Below, in pieces: positions 1 through 5,802 of a DNA stretch of 10,319 bases (its first letter is position 1; every line of letters starts with the position of its first letter). The position numbers and the translations under genes were made by a program. Below the pieces are notes generated by a model, which was not told where the DNA came from, made no database searches, and saw nothing but the letters and a program-made list of their open reading frames with translations. Where the stretch lies: NCBI GenBank assembly GCA_020630835.1, contig JAHDIL010000028.1:1-10319 (forward strand). Direction: 5' to 3'. Source of the DNA: Verrucomicrobiota bacterium. Its GTDB lineage: Bacteria > Verrucomicrobiota > Verrucomicrobiia > Verrucomicrobiales > DEV007.

Positions 1-369
1 GGTTGAGGTAGAGAAGAGGCCGTCAAAGCCGAAATAGCGGCTTAGCTCGAGATGTGTCCAGTGGTAGAGACAGTTGCGGAGCGTGTGTGGGACGGTAGCT
101 GCCCAGGCATCAAACTTCTCCCGCGGACTGCCATCACCGGTGATGAATTTTTCCTCAATGCCGTTAGCGCGTAGGGCTCGCCACTTGTAATGATCACCGG
201 CTAGCCAGACTTCGCTTAGATCTGAGAAGTGCTTGTTCTCGGACATTTGCTGCGGACTCAAGTGGTTGTGAAAATCAATTATGGGCTCGTTTGCTGCAAA
301 GTTGTGATACAGCTCACGCGCTGCCGTTGATTGCAGCATAAAATTATCGCCGATGAAGGGGTGCGTCAT
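1..369 (-). CDS. uxaC: Uronate (glucuronate) isomerase, N-terminal part, cut by window edge
   Basis: UxaC interconverts D-glucuronate and D-fructuronate, or D-galacturonate and D-tagaturonate, the first cytoplasmic step of hexuronate breakdown. The 123 visible residues align in register with the E. coli enzyme as I remember it: an MT-PF start, a metal-binding HxH pair in [11 protein letters not shown] (His34 and His36, amidohydrolase superfamily), [13 protein letters not shown] at 58-70, and [14 protein letters not shown] followed by LYHWTHLEL at about 83-109. The family is about 470 residues long, so roughly three quarters lies beyond base 1. The ATG at 369-367 is preceded closely by AAGG, a poorly spaced ribosome site, but the start matches the family N-terminus. 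The upstream gene on the same strand ends 125 bases away and is unrelated, so uxaC probably has its own promoter. Gene identity is secure; the preferred uronate cannot be read from the sequence. Confidence 0.95.
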   Translation of the reverse strand, partial: MTHPFIGDNFMLQSTAARELYHNFAANEPIIDFHNHLSPQQMSENKHFSDLSEVWLAGDHYKWRALRANGIEEKFITGDGSPREKFDAWAATVPHTLRNCLYHWTHLELSRYFGFDGLFSTST

Positions 370-439
370 ACCTTAGTAAAGCATGACAACTGGCTTGTTT
401 TCAAAGCCTGATCTGGACTAGTCGGCGTGAGATGATCTT

Positions 440-453
440 GCGCAAAATTGCGC
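440..453. promoter_or_regulatory. Inverted repeat in the uxaC upstream region (possible operator)
   Basis: The 125-base gap between uxaC and the upstream proline-rich gene holds the dyad GCGCAA-AA-TTGCGC, with perfect 6-base arms about 70 bases before the uxaC start. Read on the minus strand it is followed by AAGATC rather than a run of T, so it does not look like a terminator for the upstream gene. A regulator-binding site for uxaC is possible but is inference only. Further down the same gap, TTGAAA and TTTACT lie 18 bases apart on the minus strand, but they are too close to the ATG to be a convincing promoter. Confidence 0.3.
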
Positions 454-494
454 TTTCCAGTTCCGCGATTTTGACAGCGAGCCCCTCTCGTTAG

Positions 495-1940
495 TCAGAA
501 AGTGATGCTCGTAAGGGGCGATGGAAAGGCCTCTTCCGCGGCGGTTAGGGCTACTGCCTGGCGGACGTTTACCGACGTAGGGTTGCCGCTGTCATCATAG
601 GAAAAATCCATTTCCAAATCCCAATACTGGGCGATGCGTCTGAGCAGTTCTTTACGCGAGATGTCGTTAGACGCGAATGTGAAGTGCTTGGAGCCGCGCG
701 GAGGTTTGTTGAAGGTGAAGTAAATGTCATTGAACGGCACCTGATCGAAAATGATGTTTGGGGTCATGCCTGCATAGTCGACCTCGAACCTCTGAGTGAG
801 CCAATTCTTGAGTGATTCGTTGTTGGTTGCTAAGAACGTGCTGTCGGAAATTCGACGGTTAGCTGGCCGCTTATAAGCGTCTGGGACTGCGGTGCTCGTT
901 TTCAGTTGCACAAGCGTTTCCAGCTCTTGGCTCGATTTTCTGTTATTCGAACTCAGCTTGATTTCGGAGACTCCTGTATCGGTTTTGCTAGAGGGTGAAT
1001 GCGACTGTGGATCGATCGCTTCAGTTGCCCTTGTGCCAAAAATTTCGGTGGTATTGAAGGTCTCTATCTTTGGGGGATGAGCTGTGCTGAGTTCTGGCTC
1101 TGAATTCGGTTCTTGCGCAGCTACTGGAAAGGCATTGGGATTTCGGTTTTCATTTACGTCGAGCTTGAAGAAACTCTCGTCGGCAGTTGCCATGACGGTC
1201 TGTGCGTTAGAACCTACGCCTGGGTTTCGAGGCTGAGCAGGTGGGGTTGAGGTCGGGAGGCTGCCTCCCCTCGCTTCTGGGCCATGAGGGACACCTCCTA
1301 TAGACATGGAGTGCTCTGGCGCATTAAATGTAGGTTGTGGCGAACTCGACTGTTCTGCTATGTTGGCAAAAGAGTGGGGCTTGGTTATGGGGGGGAGCGG
1401 TCTATCCTTTTTCCCAAAAAGGCGTTTCAGCGGCCCTGAACGATTCGCTCTTGATTGTGGTGCCTCTTGAAATTGTGTCGTGGAAGGCTTTTTGTCAAAG
1501 AGGCCTCTACCTTGTTTCCCAATGGCAGGTTGAGGAAGCGGCCTCGATATCTGAGGGCTAGGATTAGTAGCACCAAGAGGGCGTTGCTGGCGCGGAGCCA
1601 GCGTTGGCGTAGGCGGCGTCCCAGGCGCAAACTCTGGTTTGAATGGCTGCGGACGGGACCCAGAAATCGAGCCTGTTGGAAGCTGGGGCTGGGTAAAAAC
1701 GGGTTGTTGTGGCGGGTGCTGCACATCAGGGGTTCGTGACCAGAGTTCGTTGTCACCACCTCCAAATCTTGACCTCTTTGGGGCGTAGTCGGATTCCCCG
1801 TGGCGCTGCTTTTTGATTATCCCGCGGAAGGGGGCCCCTATCGGTGAATCGAAGAACGCAGAGCCCCCCTGCGAAAAAGCGGCGTTGTTTCCGAGCAGGA
1901 CACAAAGAGTGAGCGCGCGAAAGCTGTATTTAGGGAGCAT
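495..1940 (-). CDS. Exported proline-rich protein of unknown function (481 aa)
   Basis: I do not recognise this gene. An N-terminal signal peptide is visible: basic K4 and R8, hydrophobic core 9-16, and probable cleavage after AAFS at residue 23. Residues about 70-340 are low complexity, rich in Pro, Ser, Gln and Thr, and probably disordered. Three short basic motifs recur in the first half: FRGIIKK (38-44), GRGLFDKK (144-151) and LKRLFGKK (171-178). The C-terminus (about 375-461) looks folded, with alternating strands, a helix near ISRKELLRRIAQYWDLEM (427-444) and a final strand ending VNVR. This layout recalls the small STN domain found at the N-termini of secretins and TonB receptors, but that is only a pattern-level guess. 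It is likely periplasmic or outer-membrane associated. No strong ribosome site precedes the ATG. The neighbours uxaC and coaD give no functional hint. Confidence 0.75.
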   Translation of the reverse strand: MLPKYSFRALTLCVLLGNNAAFSQGGSAFFDSPIGAPFRGIIKKQRHGESDYAPKRSRFGGGDNELWSRTPDVQHPPQQPVFTQPQLPTGSISGSRPQPFKPEFAPGTPPTPTLAPRQQRPLGATNPSPQISRPLPQPAIGKQGRGLFDKKPSTTQFQEAPQSRANRSGPLKRLFGKKDRPLPPITKPHSFANIAEQSSSPQPTFNAPEHSMSIGGVPHGPEARGGSLPTSTPPAQPRNPGVGSNAQTVMATADESFFKLDVNENRNPNAFPVAAQEPNSEPELSTAHPPKIETFNTTEIFGTRATEAIDPQSHSPSSKTDTGVSEIKLSSNNRKSSQELETLVQLKTSTAVPDAYKRPANRRISDSTFLATNNESLKNWLTQRFEVDYAGMTPNIIFDQVPFNDIYFTFNKPPRGSKHFTFASNDISRKELLRRIAQYWDLEMDFSYDDSGNPTSVNVRQAVALTAAEEAFPSPLTSITF

Positions 1941-1947
1941 TCTTTGG

Positions 1948-1975
1948 AATATATTTAAAAAATATAAAATATCAA
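1948..1975 (-). promoter_or_regulatory. Candidate promoter of the proline-rich protein gene
   Basis: On the minus strand TTGATA (1975-1970) and TATATT (1953-1948) are separated by 16 bases inside a very AT-rich stretch. The -10 box ends only seven bases before the ATG at 1940. If used, transcription would start at or next to the start codon and give a leaderless mRNA, which would agree with the missing ribosome site. AT-rich DNA produces such matches by chance, so confidence is low. Confidence 0.3.
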
Positions 1976-2002
1976 GAAATCTAAAATAGTAAAACGAATC
2001 GT

Positions 2003-2025
2003 GGAGGTTTTTCTCCTTGCGGAGA
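2003..2025 (+). promoter_or_regulatory. Two mutually exclusive small hairpins in the coaD leader
   Basis: TCTCC at 2012-2016 can pair with GGAGA at 2021-2025 (loop TTGC, five pairs) or with GGAGG at 2003-2007 (loop TTTT, four pairs plus a G-U). The GGAGA arm is part of a purine-rich stretch that could act as a ribosome site for the short reading frame at 2041. The stems are short, so any regulatory role is speculative. Confidence 0.25.
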
Positions 2026-2040
2026 GGGGCGCTTGCAGGG

Positions 2041-2088
2041 ATGACAAAGGGATTCCGTATCCTCTATGACGGCGAGGTTTGTCTATGA
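2041..2088 (+). CDS. Possible 15-codon upstream reading frame overlapping coaD
   Basis: A complete small frame starts at ATG 2041 and encodes MTKGFRILYDGEVCL. Its TGA (2086-2088) overlaps the coaD ATG (2085-2087) in the ATGA arrangement typical of translational coupling. A purine-rich stretch at 2021-2029 lies about 11 bases upstream, a marginal ribosome site. The ILYDGEVC stretch superficially resembles the N-terminal LYDGxCxxC motif of DUF393 thiol-oxidoreductase-like proteins, but no such domain continues in this or the other plus frames. It may be a leader peptide, a gene remnant or chance. Confidence 0.25.
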   Translation: MTKGFRILYDGEVCL

Positions 2089-2564
2089 AGCACCTTCTTT
2101 ACCCCGGCAGTTTTGACCCTATTCACTGGGGACATTTGGATGTGATCAGGCGCGCCGCCGATCTATGTGACCGATTGACTGTGGCGGTAGCCATTAATCA
2201 TTCTAAAAAATCTCTTTTTTCGGTGGAGGAGAGAGTAGATTTCATCTCTCAGCTCACGGCAGACATATCGGGCGTGCAGGTGCTCGGGTTTGAGGGGCTG
2301 CTCGTCGATTTGTTTCGCGAGCAGAAGGCAAACGCGGTTGTGCGAGGTCTTCGCGCAGTTAGTGACTTTGAATATGAATTTCAGATGGCACTGATGAACC
2401 GCAGCTTAGAGGATAGTCTGGAGACCGTTTTTTTGGTTCCGAGTCAGGAGCGGATCTTTTTGAGTTCACGTATCGTGAAGGAAGTGGCCCGACTTGGTGG
2501 CGATATTACGTCCCATGTTCCGCCCTTGATTCAAGAGGCTTTGCGAGAGAAGCTGGGATCCTGA
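2085..2564 (+). CDS. coaD: Phosphopantetheine adenylyltransferase
   Basis: CoaD transfers AMP from ATP to 4'-phosphopantetheine, giving dephospho-CoA, the penultimate step of coenzyme A synthesis in the cytoplasm. The 159-residue product has the family's usual length and signatures: PGSFDPIHWGH at 7-17 with the HxGH nucleotidyltransferase motif (His14, His17), RGLRAVSDFEYE at 87-98, and the SSRIVKEVA segment at 127-135, equivalent to SSxxVKEVA in E. coli. I chose the ATG at 2085 over an in-frame TTG two codons earlier because GGCGAGG at 2071-2077 sits seven bases upstream and the family starts just before the YPGSFDP segment. The start overlaps the stop of a 15-codon upstream frame. The gene is followed by a tRNA gene that has its own promoter. 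Identity is secure. Confidence 0.97.
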   Translation: MKHLLYPGSFDPIHWGHLDVIRRAADLCDRLTVAVAINHSKKSLFSVEERVDFISQLTADISGVQVLGFEGLLVDLFREQKANAVVRGLRAVSDFEYEFQMALMNRSLEDSLETVFLVPSQERIFLSSRIVKEVARLGGDITSHVPPLIQEALREKLGS

Positions 2565-2580
2565 GTTCGCTAGGCTGCTC

Positions 2581-2609
2581 TTGACAGTCCTCAACTCCTC
2601 CCTTATCTC
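2581..2609 (+). promoter_or_regulatory. Sigma-70-type promoter of the tRNA-Thr gene
   Basis: A perfect -35 hexamer TTGACA (2581-2586) is followed after exactly 17 bases by TATCTC (2604-2609), a fair -10 box. The predicted transcription start near 2616 leaves about 27 bases before the tRNA at 2643. Its position between the coaD stop and the tRNA fits a dedicated tRNA promoter. Confidence 0.6.
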
Positions 2610-2642
2610 GCTCTCCGCGTGTATCGGCGCGCAAATCCATCT

Positions 2643-2714
2643 GCCAAAGTAGCTCAGGGGTAGAGCAACGCATTCGTAATGCGTGGGTCGGGGGTTCAAT
2701 TCCCCCCTTTGGCT
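2643..2714 (+). tRNA. tRNA-Thr (anticodon CGU)
   Basis: A full cloverleaf can be drawn by eye. The acceptor stem is GCCAAAG (2643-2649) with CTTTGGC (2707-2713). The D stem is GCTC/GAGC (2652-2655, 2663-2666) and the anticodon stem ACGCA/TGCGT (2668-2672, 2680-2684). The anticodon loop TTCGTAA places CGT at 2675-2677, reading ACG threonine codons. The T arm is GGGGG-TTCAATT-CCCCC (2690-2706). The discriminator base is T at 2714 and the 3' CCA is not encoded, so it must be added after transcription. All stems pair perfectly. The T arm carries U55 in TTC, the site modified by TruB, whose gene lies about 3 kb downstream. Confidence 0.96.
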
Positions 2715-2885
2715 TTCTTACCAAAGCTGTTTTGATCTGTTCCTGCCAAGTGCGGAGAGGCACACAGGTCGCCACGCAAGTCGAAGTTCTCTCATCCTAT
2801 GCAGACTTAGGCGGTGTCTTCGGAGTTATCGAGCTCGCAAACTCGGATTTGACTATACCGGCTCTTTGTTGAATCTGAGTGTGTC
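2715..2885. other. Intergenic region between tRNA-Thr and a small exported-protein gene
   Basis: No gene is supported here. There is no convincing T-tract terminator after the tRNA. A TTGACT at about 2849 could be a -35 box for the downstream gene, but no good -10 box lies at the right distance. The downstream ATG also lacks a clear ribosome site. Confidence 0.4.
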
Positions 2886-3182
2886 ATGAAACACCTTCTT
2901 TTTGCCTTCATTGCCTTTAGTCTCATTACCTCAACTGCGTTGGCAAAACCAACGGTTTCAGCCGCAGACGCAGCTGCTATCGCACAGAATGACCTTGCTA
3001 GCCGTCAGCTTGATGGCCGCGTCTACGTCACCGAGATGGTGCTGAAAACGAAAACTCTTTCTGGTCAGCCTGAGCACTGGGAGGTCTACTGGTCGGAGCG
3101 CTGGGATGCTAAGACCAAGGGTAAGAAAGAGTTCGGCCTGAAGATCATGATGGACGGCTCCTATCAGCGTCTAGTCCGATAA
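2886..3182 (+). CDS. Small exported protein, possibly PepSY-like (98 aa)
   Basis: I cannot assign a function. Residues 1-20 form a clean signal peptide (MKH, hydrophobic core, ALA before the cleavage site), leaving a mature protein of about 78 residues. After an Ala-rich helix (VSAADAAAIAQNDLA, 25-38) come strand-like stretches, among them GRVYVTEMVLK and HWEVYWSERW, and a final GLKIMMDGSYQRLVR. One helix followed by strands with a tryptophan-rich strand recalls single PepSY domains, which are periplasmic and often protease-inhibitory, but this is inference from shape. No cysteine is present. The frame ends in tandem stops TAATAA (3180-3185). Its last 12 bases overlap the 3' end of the convergent DUF1499 gene. 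No strong ribosome site is visible; the ATG is chosen because it begins the signal peptide. Confidence 0.7.
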   Translation: MKHLLFAFIAFSLITSTALAKPTVSAADAAAIAQNDLASRQLDGRVYVTEMVLKTKTLSGQPEHWEVYWSERWDAKTKGKKEFGLKIMMDGSYQRLVR

Positions 3183-3614
3183 TAAGCTGGCTTTTTCAAG
3201 GATTGCGTCGAGTCGCTTGCGATTGGCTCCGAGGTCCGAATGGCCAACGCGAGATTGCGAGCGCAGGTGGATGCTGTTCGCTTGCGATGATTGCAGGAGA
3301 TAGACGTCGTCGGTCCACCCGCAAATGGGGGTGCGCACCGTGTAGTGAACCAACTCCGCTGTTTCAGACACCTTTTCCGTCTGCCCCATGGTATCGATCG
3401 CTGCCTGCAGGGTAGCGCACGCTGACTTTCGCTCTTCATCGCTGGCAAAAGTCAGACTGCTGGTCGCCACGTTCGGTGTCTTTGGCAAATCGCCGAAGCT
3501 TTCAGGAGTGACGACTGATTTCGGTCCTGATTTGTAGGAATACCATCCCGCAAGACGGAGTGAAATGAGTGCGAGGGCGGCGACGATGAGGAGGGTGAAA
3601 AGCGTGGACTTCAT
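3171..3614 (-). CDS. DUF1499 family membrane-anchored protein (147 aa)
   Basis: The product has one N-terminal hydrophobic segment (about residues 4-23), either a membrane anchor or an uncleaved signal, followed by a domain that matches my memory of the DUF1499 family (PF07386). The diagnostic stretch is TDDVYLL (101-107), then IHLRSQSRVGHSDLG (115-129) and NRKRLDAI (131-138), close to the family pattern of VDDVEF, IHxRSASRxGxSDLGxNR and RI. Two cysteines (66 and 98) could pair if the domain is exported. The family's function is unknown. The gene lies 39 bases downstream of the 116-residue protein gene on the same strand, so the two are probably co-transcribed. Its 3' end overlaps the convergent 98-residue protein gene by 12 bases. 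No good ribosome site precedes the ATG, which is nonetheless the best placed start for the hydrophobic segment. Confidence 0.85.
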   Translation of the reverse strand: MKSTLFTLLIVAALALISLRLAGWYSYKSGPKSVVTPESFGDLPKTPNVATSSLTFASDEERKSACATLQAAIDTMGQTEKVSETAELVHYTVRTPICGWTDDVYLLQSSQANSIHLRSQSRVGHSDLGANRKRLDAILEKASLLSD

Positions 3615-3653
3615 GCGAGGGCGTTACGCTTTTCCCTGTGGCCAGAGCGCCTG

Positions 3654-4004
3654 CTATTTGTGAGAATAGTTGAGAACCCAGCTCCGTCCGTCATTGGCGT
3701 AGAGAGTCACGCGAGTCTGGTTGTTGGAGATGGGGCCGCTCACGGGGATCTGCTGCGTCCCGACGTAGACGGTGCCCACGTAAGAGTTTCCCTGTTTCCT
3801 TCCTGAAAAAAAGAGGATGGGCGTGGGGGCGGGGAGATACAGGGAGCGGTTGTTGCCGTTTGCGATCAGGCCATACATATGACCATTGCTGCAATTCCAG
3901 TAGGAGGCGTAGCGCCCTGCCATGACTCTGGCAGTGAGCGCGGTGGCGGCTCCGGTAATGATGGCTGTAAGTGCCCCTCGGCGTGAAACGAACGTTCCGT
4001 TCAT
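3654..4004 (-). CDS. Small exported protein with Tat-like signal (116 aa)
   Basis: The function is unknown. The N-terminus has SRRGALT (7-13) followed by an Ala/Thr/Ile-rich hydrophobic stretch to about residue 29 (VMAG), which resembles a twin-arginine signal (SRRxxL) more than a plain Sec signal. The mature part (about 86 residues) is rich in Asn, Gly, Tyr and Ser and in short alternating strands, such as NSYVGTVYVGTQQIPVSG (73-90) and TRVTLYANDGRSWVLNYS (97-114). It is therefore probably a small beta-rich domain. I prefer this frame over an overlapping 112-codon frame on the same strand because it has the signal peptide and a good ribosome site: AAGGA lies eight bases before the ATG. It is followed after 39 bases by the DUF1499 gene, a likely two-gene operon. 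Confidence 0.68.
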   Translation of the reverse strand: MNGTFVSRRGALTAIITGAATALTARVMAGRYASYWNCSNGHMYGLIANGNNRSLYLPAPTPILFFSGRKQGNSYVGTVYVGTQQIPVSGPISNNQTRVTLYANDGRSWVLNYSHK

Positions 4005-4160
4005 GAGTGATTTCCTTTCTCGAGATCAATAAATGCGGTAAGCGAGTTTCCGGGTGATTTAAGGTAAGCGTAGCTTAAAAAAAGGGAACTGTTTTCTTTG
4101 TGACTTCTTATAGTTTTTTTGATCGTGAGACTTTTTCCTGTTTCGTGGTTTGGGTTCTCT
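4005..4160. other. Divergent intergenic region
   Basis: This 156-base gap separates two divergently read small exported-protein genes, so promoters for both should lie here. A TATAGT box at 4109-4114 could be the -10 for the plus-strand gene, but no good -35 matches it. The 8-base direct repeat GGTAAGCG occurs at 4037-4044 and 4063-4070. I see no clear promoter for the minus-strand gene. Confidence 0.35.
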
Positions 4161-4727
4161 ATGATAAAAACGGATATGTCATTCGATCTACGCTCCGCCG
4201 TCATTTGTGCCTTTTCCGCTATTTGCCTTTTCTCTGCGCCTTCTTTTGGTCAGGATGAAGAGCCAGCCGAAGATGGTGAAACAGAAGGGATAGCTGGTTT
4301 CTGGGAGGTGGAGACGAGTTCCGGCCGCTTTGTAGCACGTCTTGATCGGATCTCATCAGTTAGTGAGCACACTTATGTCATAGACGGTTCCGTGCAGGTG
4401 ACAGAATGCACGGTTGATACGGTAGGGTCTGTAACGGCGCGTTTTTACTATATTGAGCCCTACGATCCCGAAACAGGCATCGCGGCTGTAAGCACGGCTA
4501 CAAACCGTGTGCGCGAAGTGGCGGGGCGGTTACAAGGACGATCAGAGTTGGATGCTGGGGCTACCCTCGTCACGAAGCATTATCCTGACACGACTCACGC
4601 GAGGACATCTGAGTATCGCCTCCGATCGAAGGCCTCGATTCGTCAAATTTATGATCATGTGATGAAAGTTTGGGCAATGGAAAAGGGGCGGGGAGATGCC
4701 AACCGGCTGGTCATTAGGAAGGGCTGA
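4161..4727 (+). CDS. Exported protein of unknown function (188 aa)
   Basis: I do not recognise the family. A signal peptide spans about residues 1-30, with a hydrophobic core AVICAFSAICLFSAPSF and cleavage near SFG before QDEEP. An acidic linker (QDEEPAEDGETEG, 31-43) follows. The central part (about 44-140) looks beta-rich: GFWEVETSSGRFVARL, TYVIDGSVQV and SVTARFYYIEPYD. The C-terminal 40 residues are basic and helical (RSKASIRQIYDHVMKVWAME, 155-174). The ATG at 4161 was chosen because an upstream TTG would put 14 extra residues before the signal; the ATG at 4176 is an equally acceptable start that would remove five residues. The ribosome site is weak for both. It reads in the same direction as the RRM gene 83 bases downstream, but the gap and differing product types do not argue for an operon. 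Confidence 0.72.
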   Translation: MIKTDMSFDLRSAVICAFSAICLFSAPSFGQDEEPAEDGETEGIAGFWEVETSSGRFVARLDRISSVSEHTYVIDGSVQVTECTVDTVGSVTARFYYIEPYDPETGIAAVSTATNRVREVAGRLQGRSELDAGATLVTKHYPDTTHARTSEYRLRSKASIRQIYDHVMKVWAMEKGRGDANRLVIRKG

Positions 4728-4810
4728 TAGGCGCCCTTTAGCGCGAGGAATCGGGCATAAATTGTCCCTTGCTCATCAGCTTCTCTGTTCTAGGATGCCG
4801 GCTTTTACGC

Positions 4811-5713
4811 ATGGACAACCAAAAGAACCCGAATTCTCGCCCTCAGAAGGATGGCGAGCGCCCTAGAGGGCAGCAATCAAGCCGCCGCAAAGGCCAAGGC
4901 CGTCGTTCAAAGAATCGCCCGCCAGCAATCAAGGCAACAGGCTTCGAAAAATTCCTGAAAGCGGTCACGTTCGGCGCTGTCGATCTGACTGAGAAAAGAA
5001 TTCTCGCAGCTTCGCGCGAGCGGGCCGAGCGTGAGGTTTCTAGTTTGGCGGAGCCTCGCATTCATGTGGGTAATCTGGCTTACACTGTGGGAGATAAAGA
5101 CCTAGAGGAGGCTTTTAGTGAATACGGTAAGGTTAGCTCTGCGGAGGTCGTCGTTTTTCATGATACAAAACGCTCGAAAGGTTTTGGATTTGTCCAGATG
5201 GGCAGCCTCGTCGAGGCTCGCAAGGCCATCCTAGGCTTGCACGGGCAGCAGCTTGCTGGCCGTAGGCTTGTTTTAGCGGCAGCTAAAGGAGAGCGTCGCG
5301 ATCAGGCTGATGGTAGAGGTGAACGCCGCGGCAAGGGGAAGCGCGGAGATCGTCAGGAGAAACGTCAGGACGGACCGAGAGACGGCGGTCGCGAAAAACG
5401 GGGGCGCGAACGTTCCTCAGGCCGAGGAAAGCCATCTGATCGAGATCTGCGTCCGAAGCCTCTGGAAATAGAGACCGTGACATCTGAAACTCTTAGCGTT
5501 ACTGGGGTGGCAAAGGAGGCTACGGAGCAGGATTTGCGTGATGCATTTGCCGATGTTTTACCTGCTGAAAGTGTCACGGCAGTAACACGCGAGGGGGCGG
5601 GTGAAGAGGCAGAGCTTACTTTTGCCAGCCTCGAACAGGCCCAGGATGCTCTTGCCCGTATGGATGGTAAGTCCTTTATGGGATCTAAGTTGAAACTAAC
5701 GAGCAAGTCTTAG
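4811..5713 (+). CDS. RNA-binding protein with two RRM domains (second degenerate), 300 aa
   Basis: This is probably a cytoplasmic RNA-binding protein. A basic tail (1-40, Arg/Lys/Gln rich) and a helical segment (44-80) precede RRM1 (about 83-158). RRM1 has intact motifs: RNP2 IHVGNL (84-89) and RNP1 KGFGFVQM (123-130) with the RNA-stacking aromatics. A highly charged Arg/Gly/Lys/Asp linker (159-216) resembles RGG-type RNA-binding tails. A second RRM-like unit (about 227-297) keeps the fold pattern, including TGVAKEATEQDLRDAFADV and LEQAQDALARMDGKSFMGSKLKL. Its RNP1 equivalent EEAELTFA (265-272) lacks the usual aromatics, so it may not bind RNA through that surface. Most bacterial RRM proteins are about 80-120 residues with one domain, so this layout is unusual. 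ATG 4811 is preferred over an in-frame TTG at 4769 because it starts the hydrophilic basic tail. It precedes truB and ribF by 89 bases, suggesting but not proving a link to RNA processing. Confidence 0.92.
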   Translation: MDNQKNPNSRPQKDGERPRGQQSSRRKGQGRRSKNRPPAIKATGFEKFLKAVTFGAVDLTEKRILAASRERAEREVSSLAEPRIHVGNLAYTVGDKDLEEAFSEYGKVSSAEVVVFHDTKRSKGFGFVQMGSLVEARKAILGLHGQQLAGRRLVLAAAKGERRDQADGRGERRGKGKRGDRQEKRQDGPRDGGREKRGRERSSGRGKPSDRDLRPKPLEIETVTSETLSVTGVAKEATEQDLRDAFADVLPAESVTAVTREGAGEEAELTFASLEQAQDALARMDGKSFMGSKLKLTSKS

Positions 5714-5762
5714 TGACTCGACAGTGTCCTATTGCGGGCTAAGTGCCCTCATTCTTTTGAGG

Positions 5763-5781
5763 CAGCTCTAGTCTAGAGCTG
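5763..5781 (+). terminator. Strong hairpin between the RRM gene and truB (terminator or attenuator)
   Basis: CAGCTCTA (5763-5770) pairs perfectly with TAGAGCTG (5774-5781) around a GTC loop. The following bases TCCGTTTCTTGTT are T-rich but interrupted, so a classical intrinsic terminator is not certain. Two weaker stems lie just upstream: GGGC/GCCC at 5736-5748, and CCTC/GAGG at 5747-5762, which partly competes with it. The hairpin ends 21 bases before the truB ATG, leaving little room for a separate truB promoter downstream of it. Confidence 0.45.
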
Positions 5782-5802
5782 TCCGTTTCTTGTTGTAGAG
5801 TT

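Noticed and set aside
892..1765. Several plus- and minus-strand frames inside the proline-rich protein gene
   Set aside because: They are out-of-frame products of a compositionally biased gene. The 481-codon frame spans all of them and has a signal peptide.
2085..2906. Shared start ATGAARCACCTTCTTT between coaD and the 98-residue protein gene
   Set aside because: The similarity ends after about 16 bases and the proteins are unrelated, so it is best explained by chance (MKHLL).
3691..4029. A 112-codon minus-strand frame overlapping the 116-residue protein gene
   Set aside because: Its product is Arg/His-rich with no signal peptide or motif. The alternative frame has a signal peptide and a well-placed ribosome site.
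4037..4070. Direct repeat GGTAAGCG, two copies 26 bases apart
   Set aside because: Only eight bases and two copies, which can arise by chance. Noted in the intergenic entry but not proposed as an operator.
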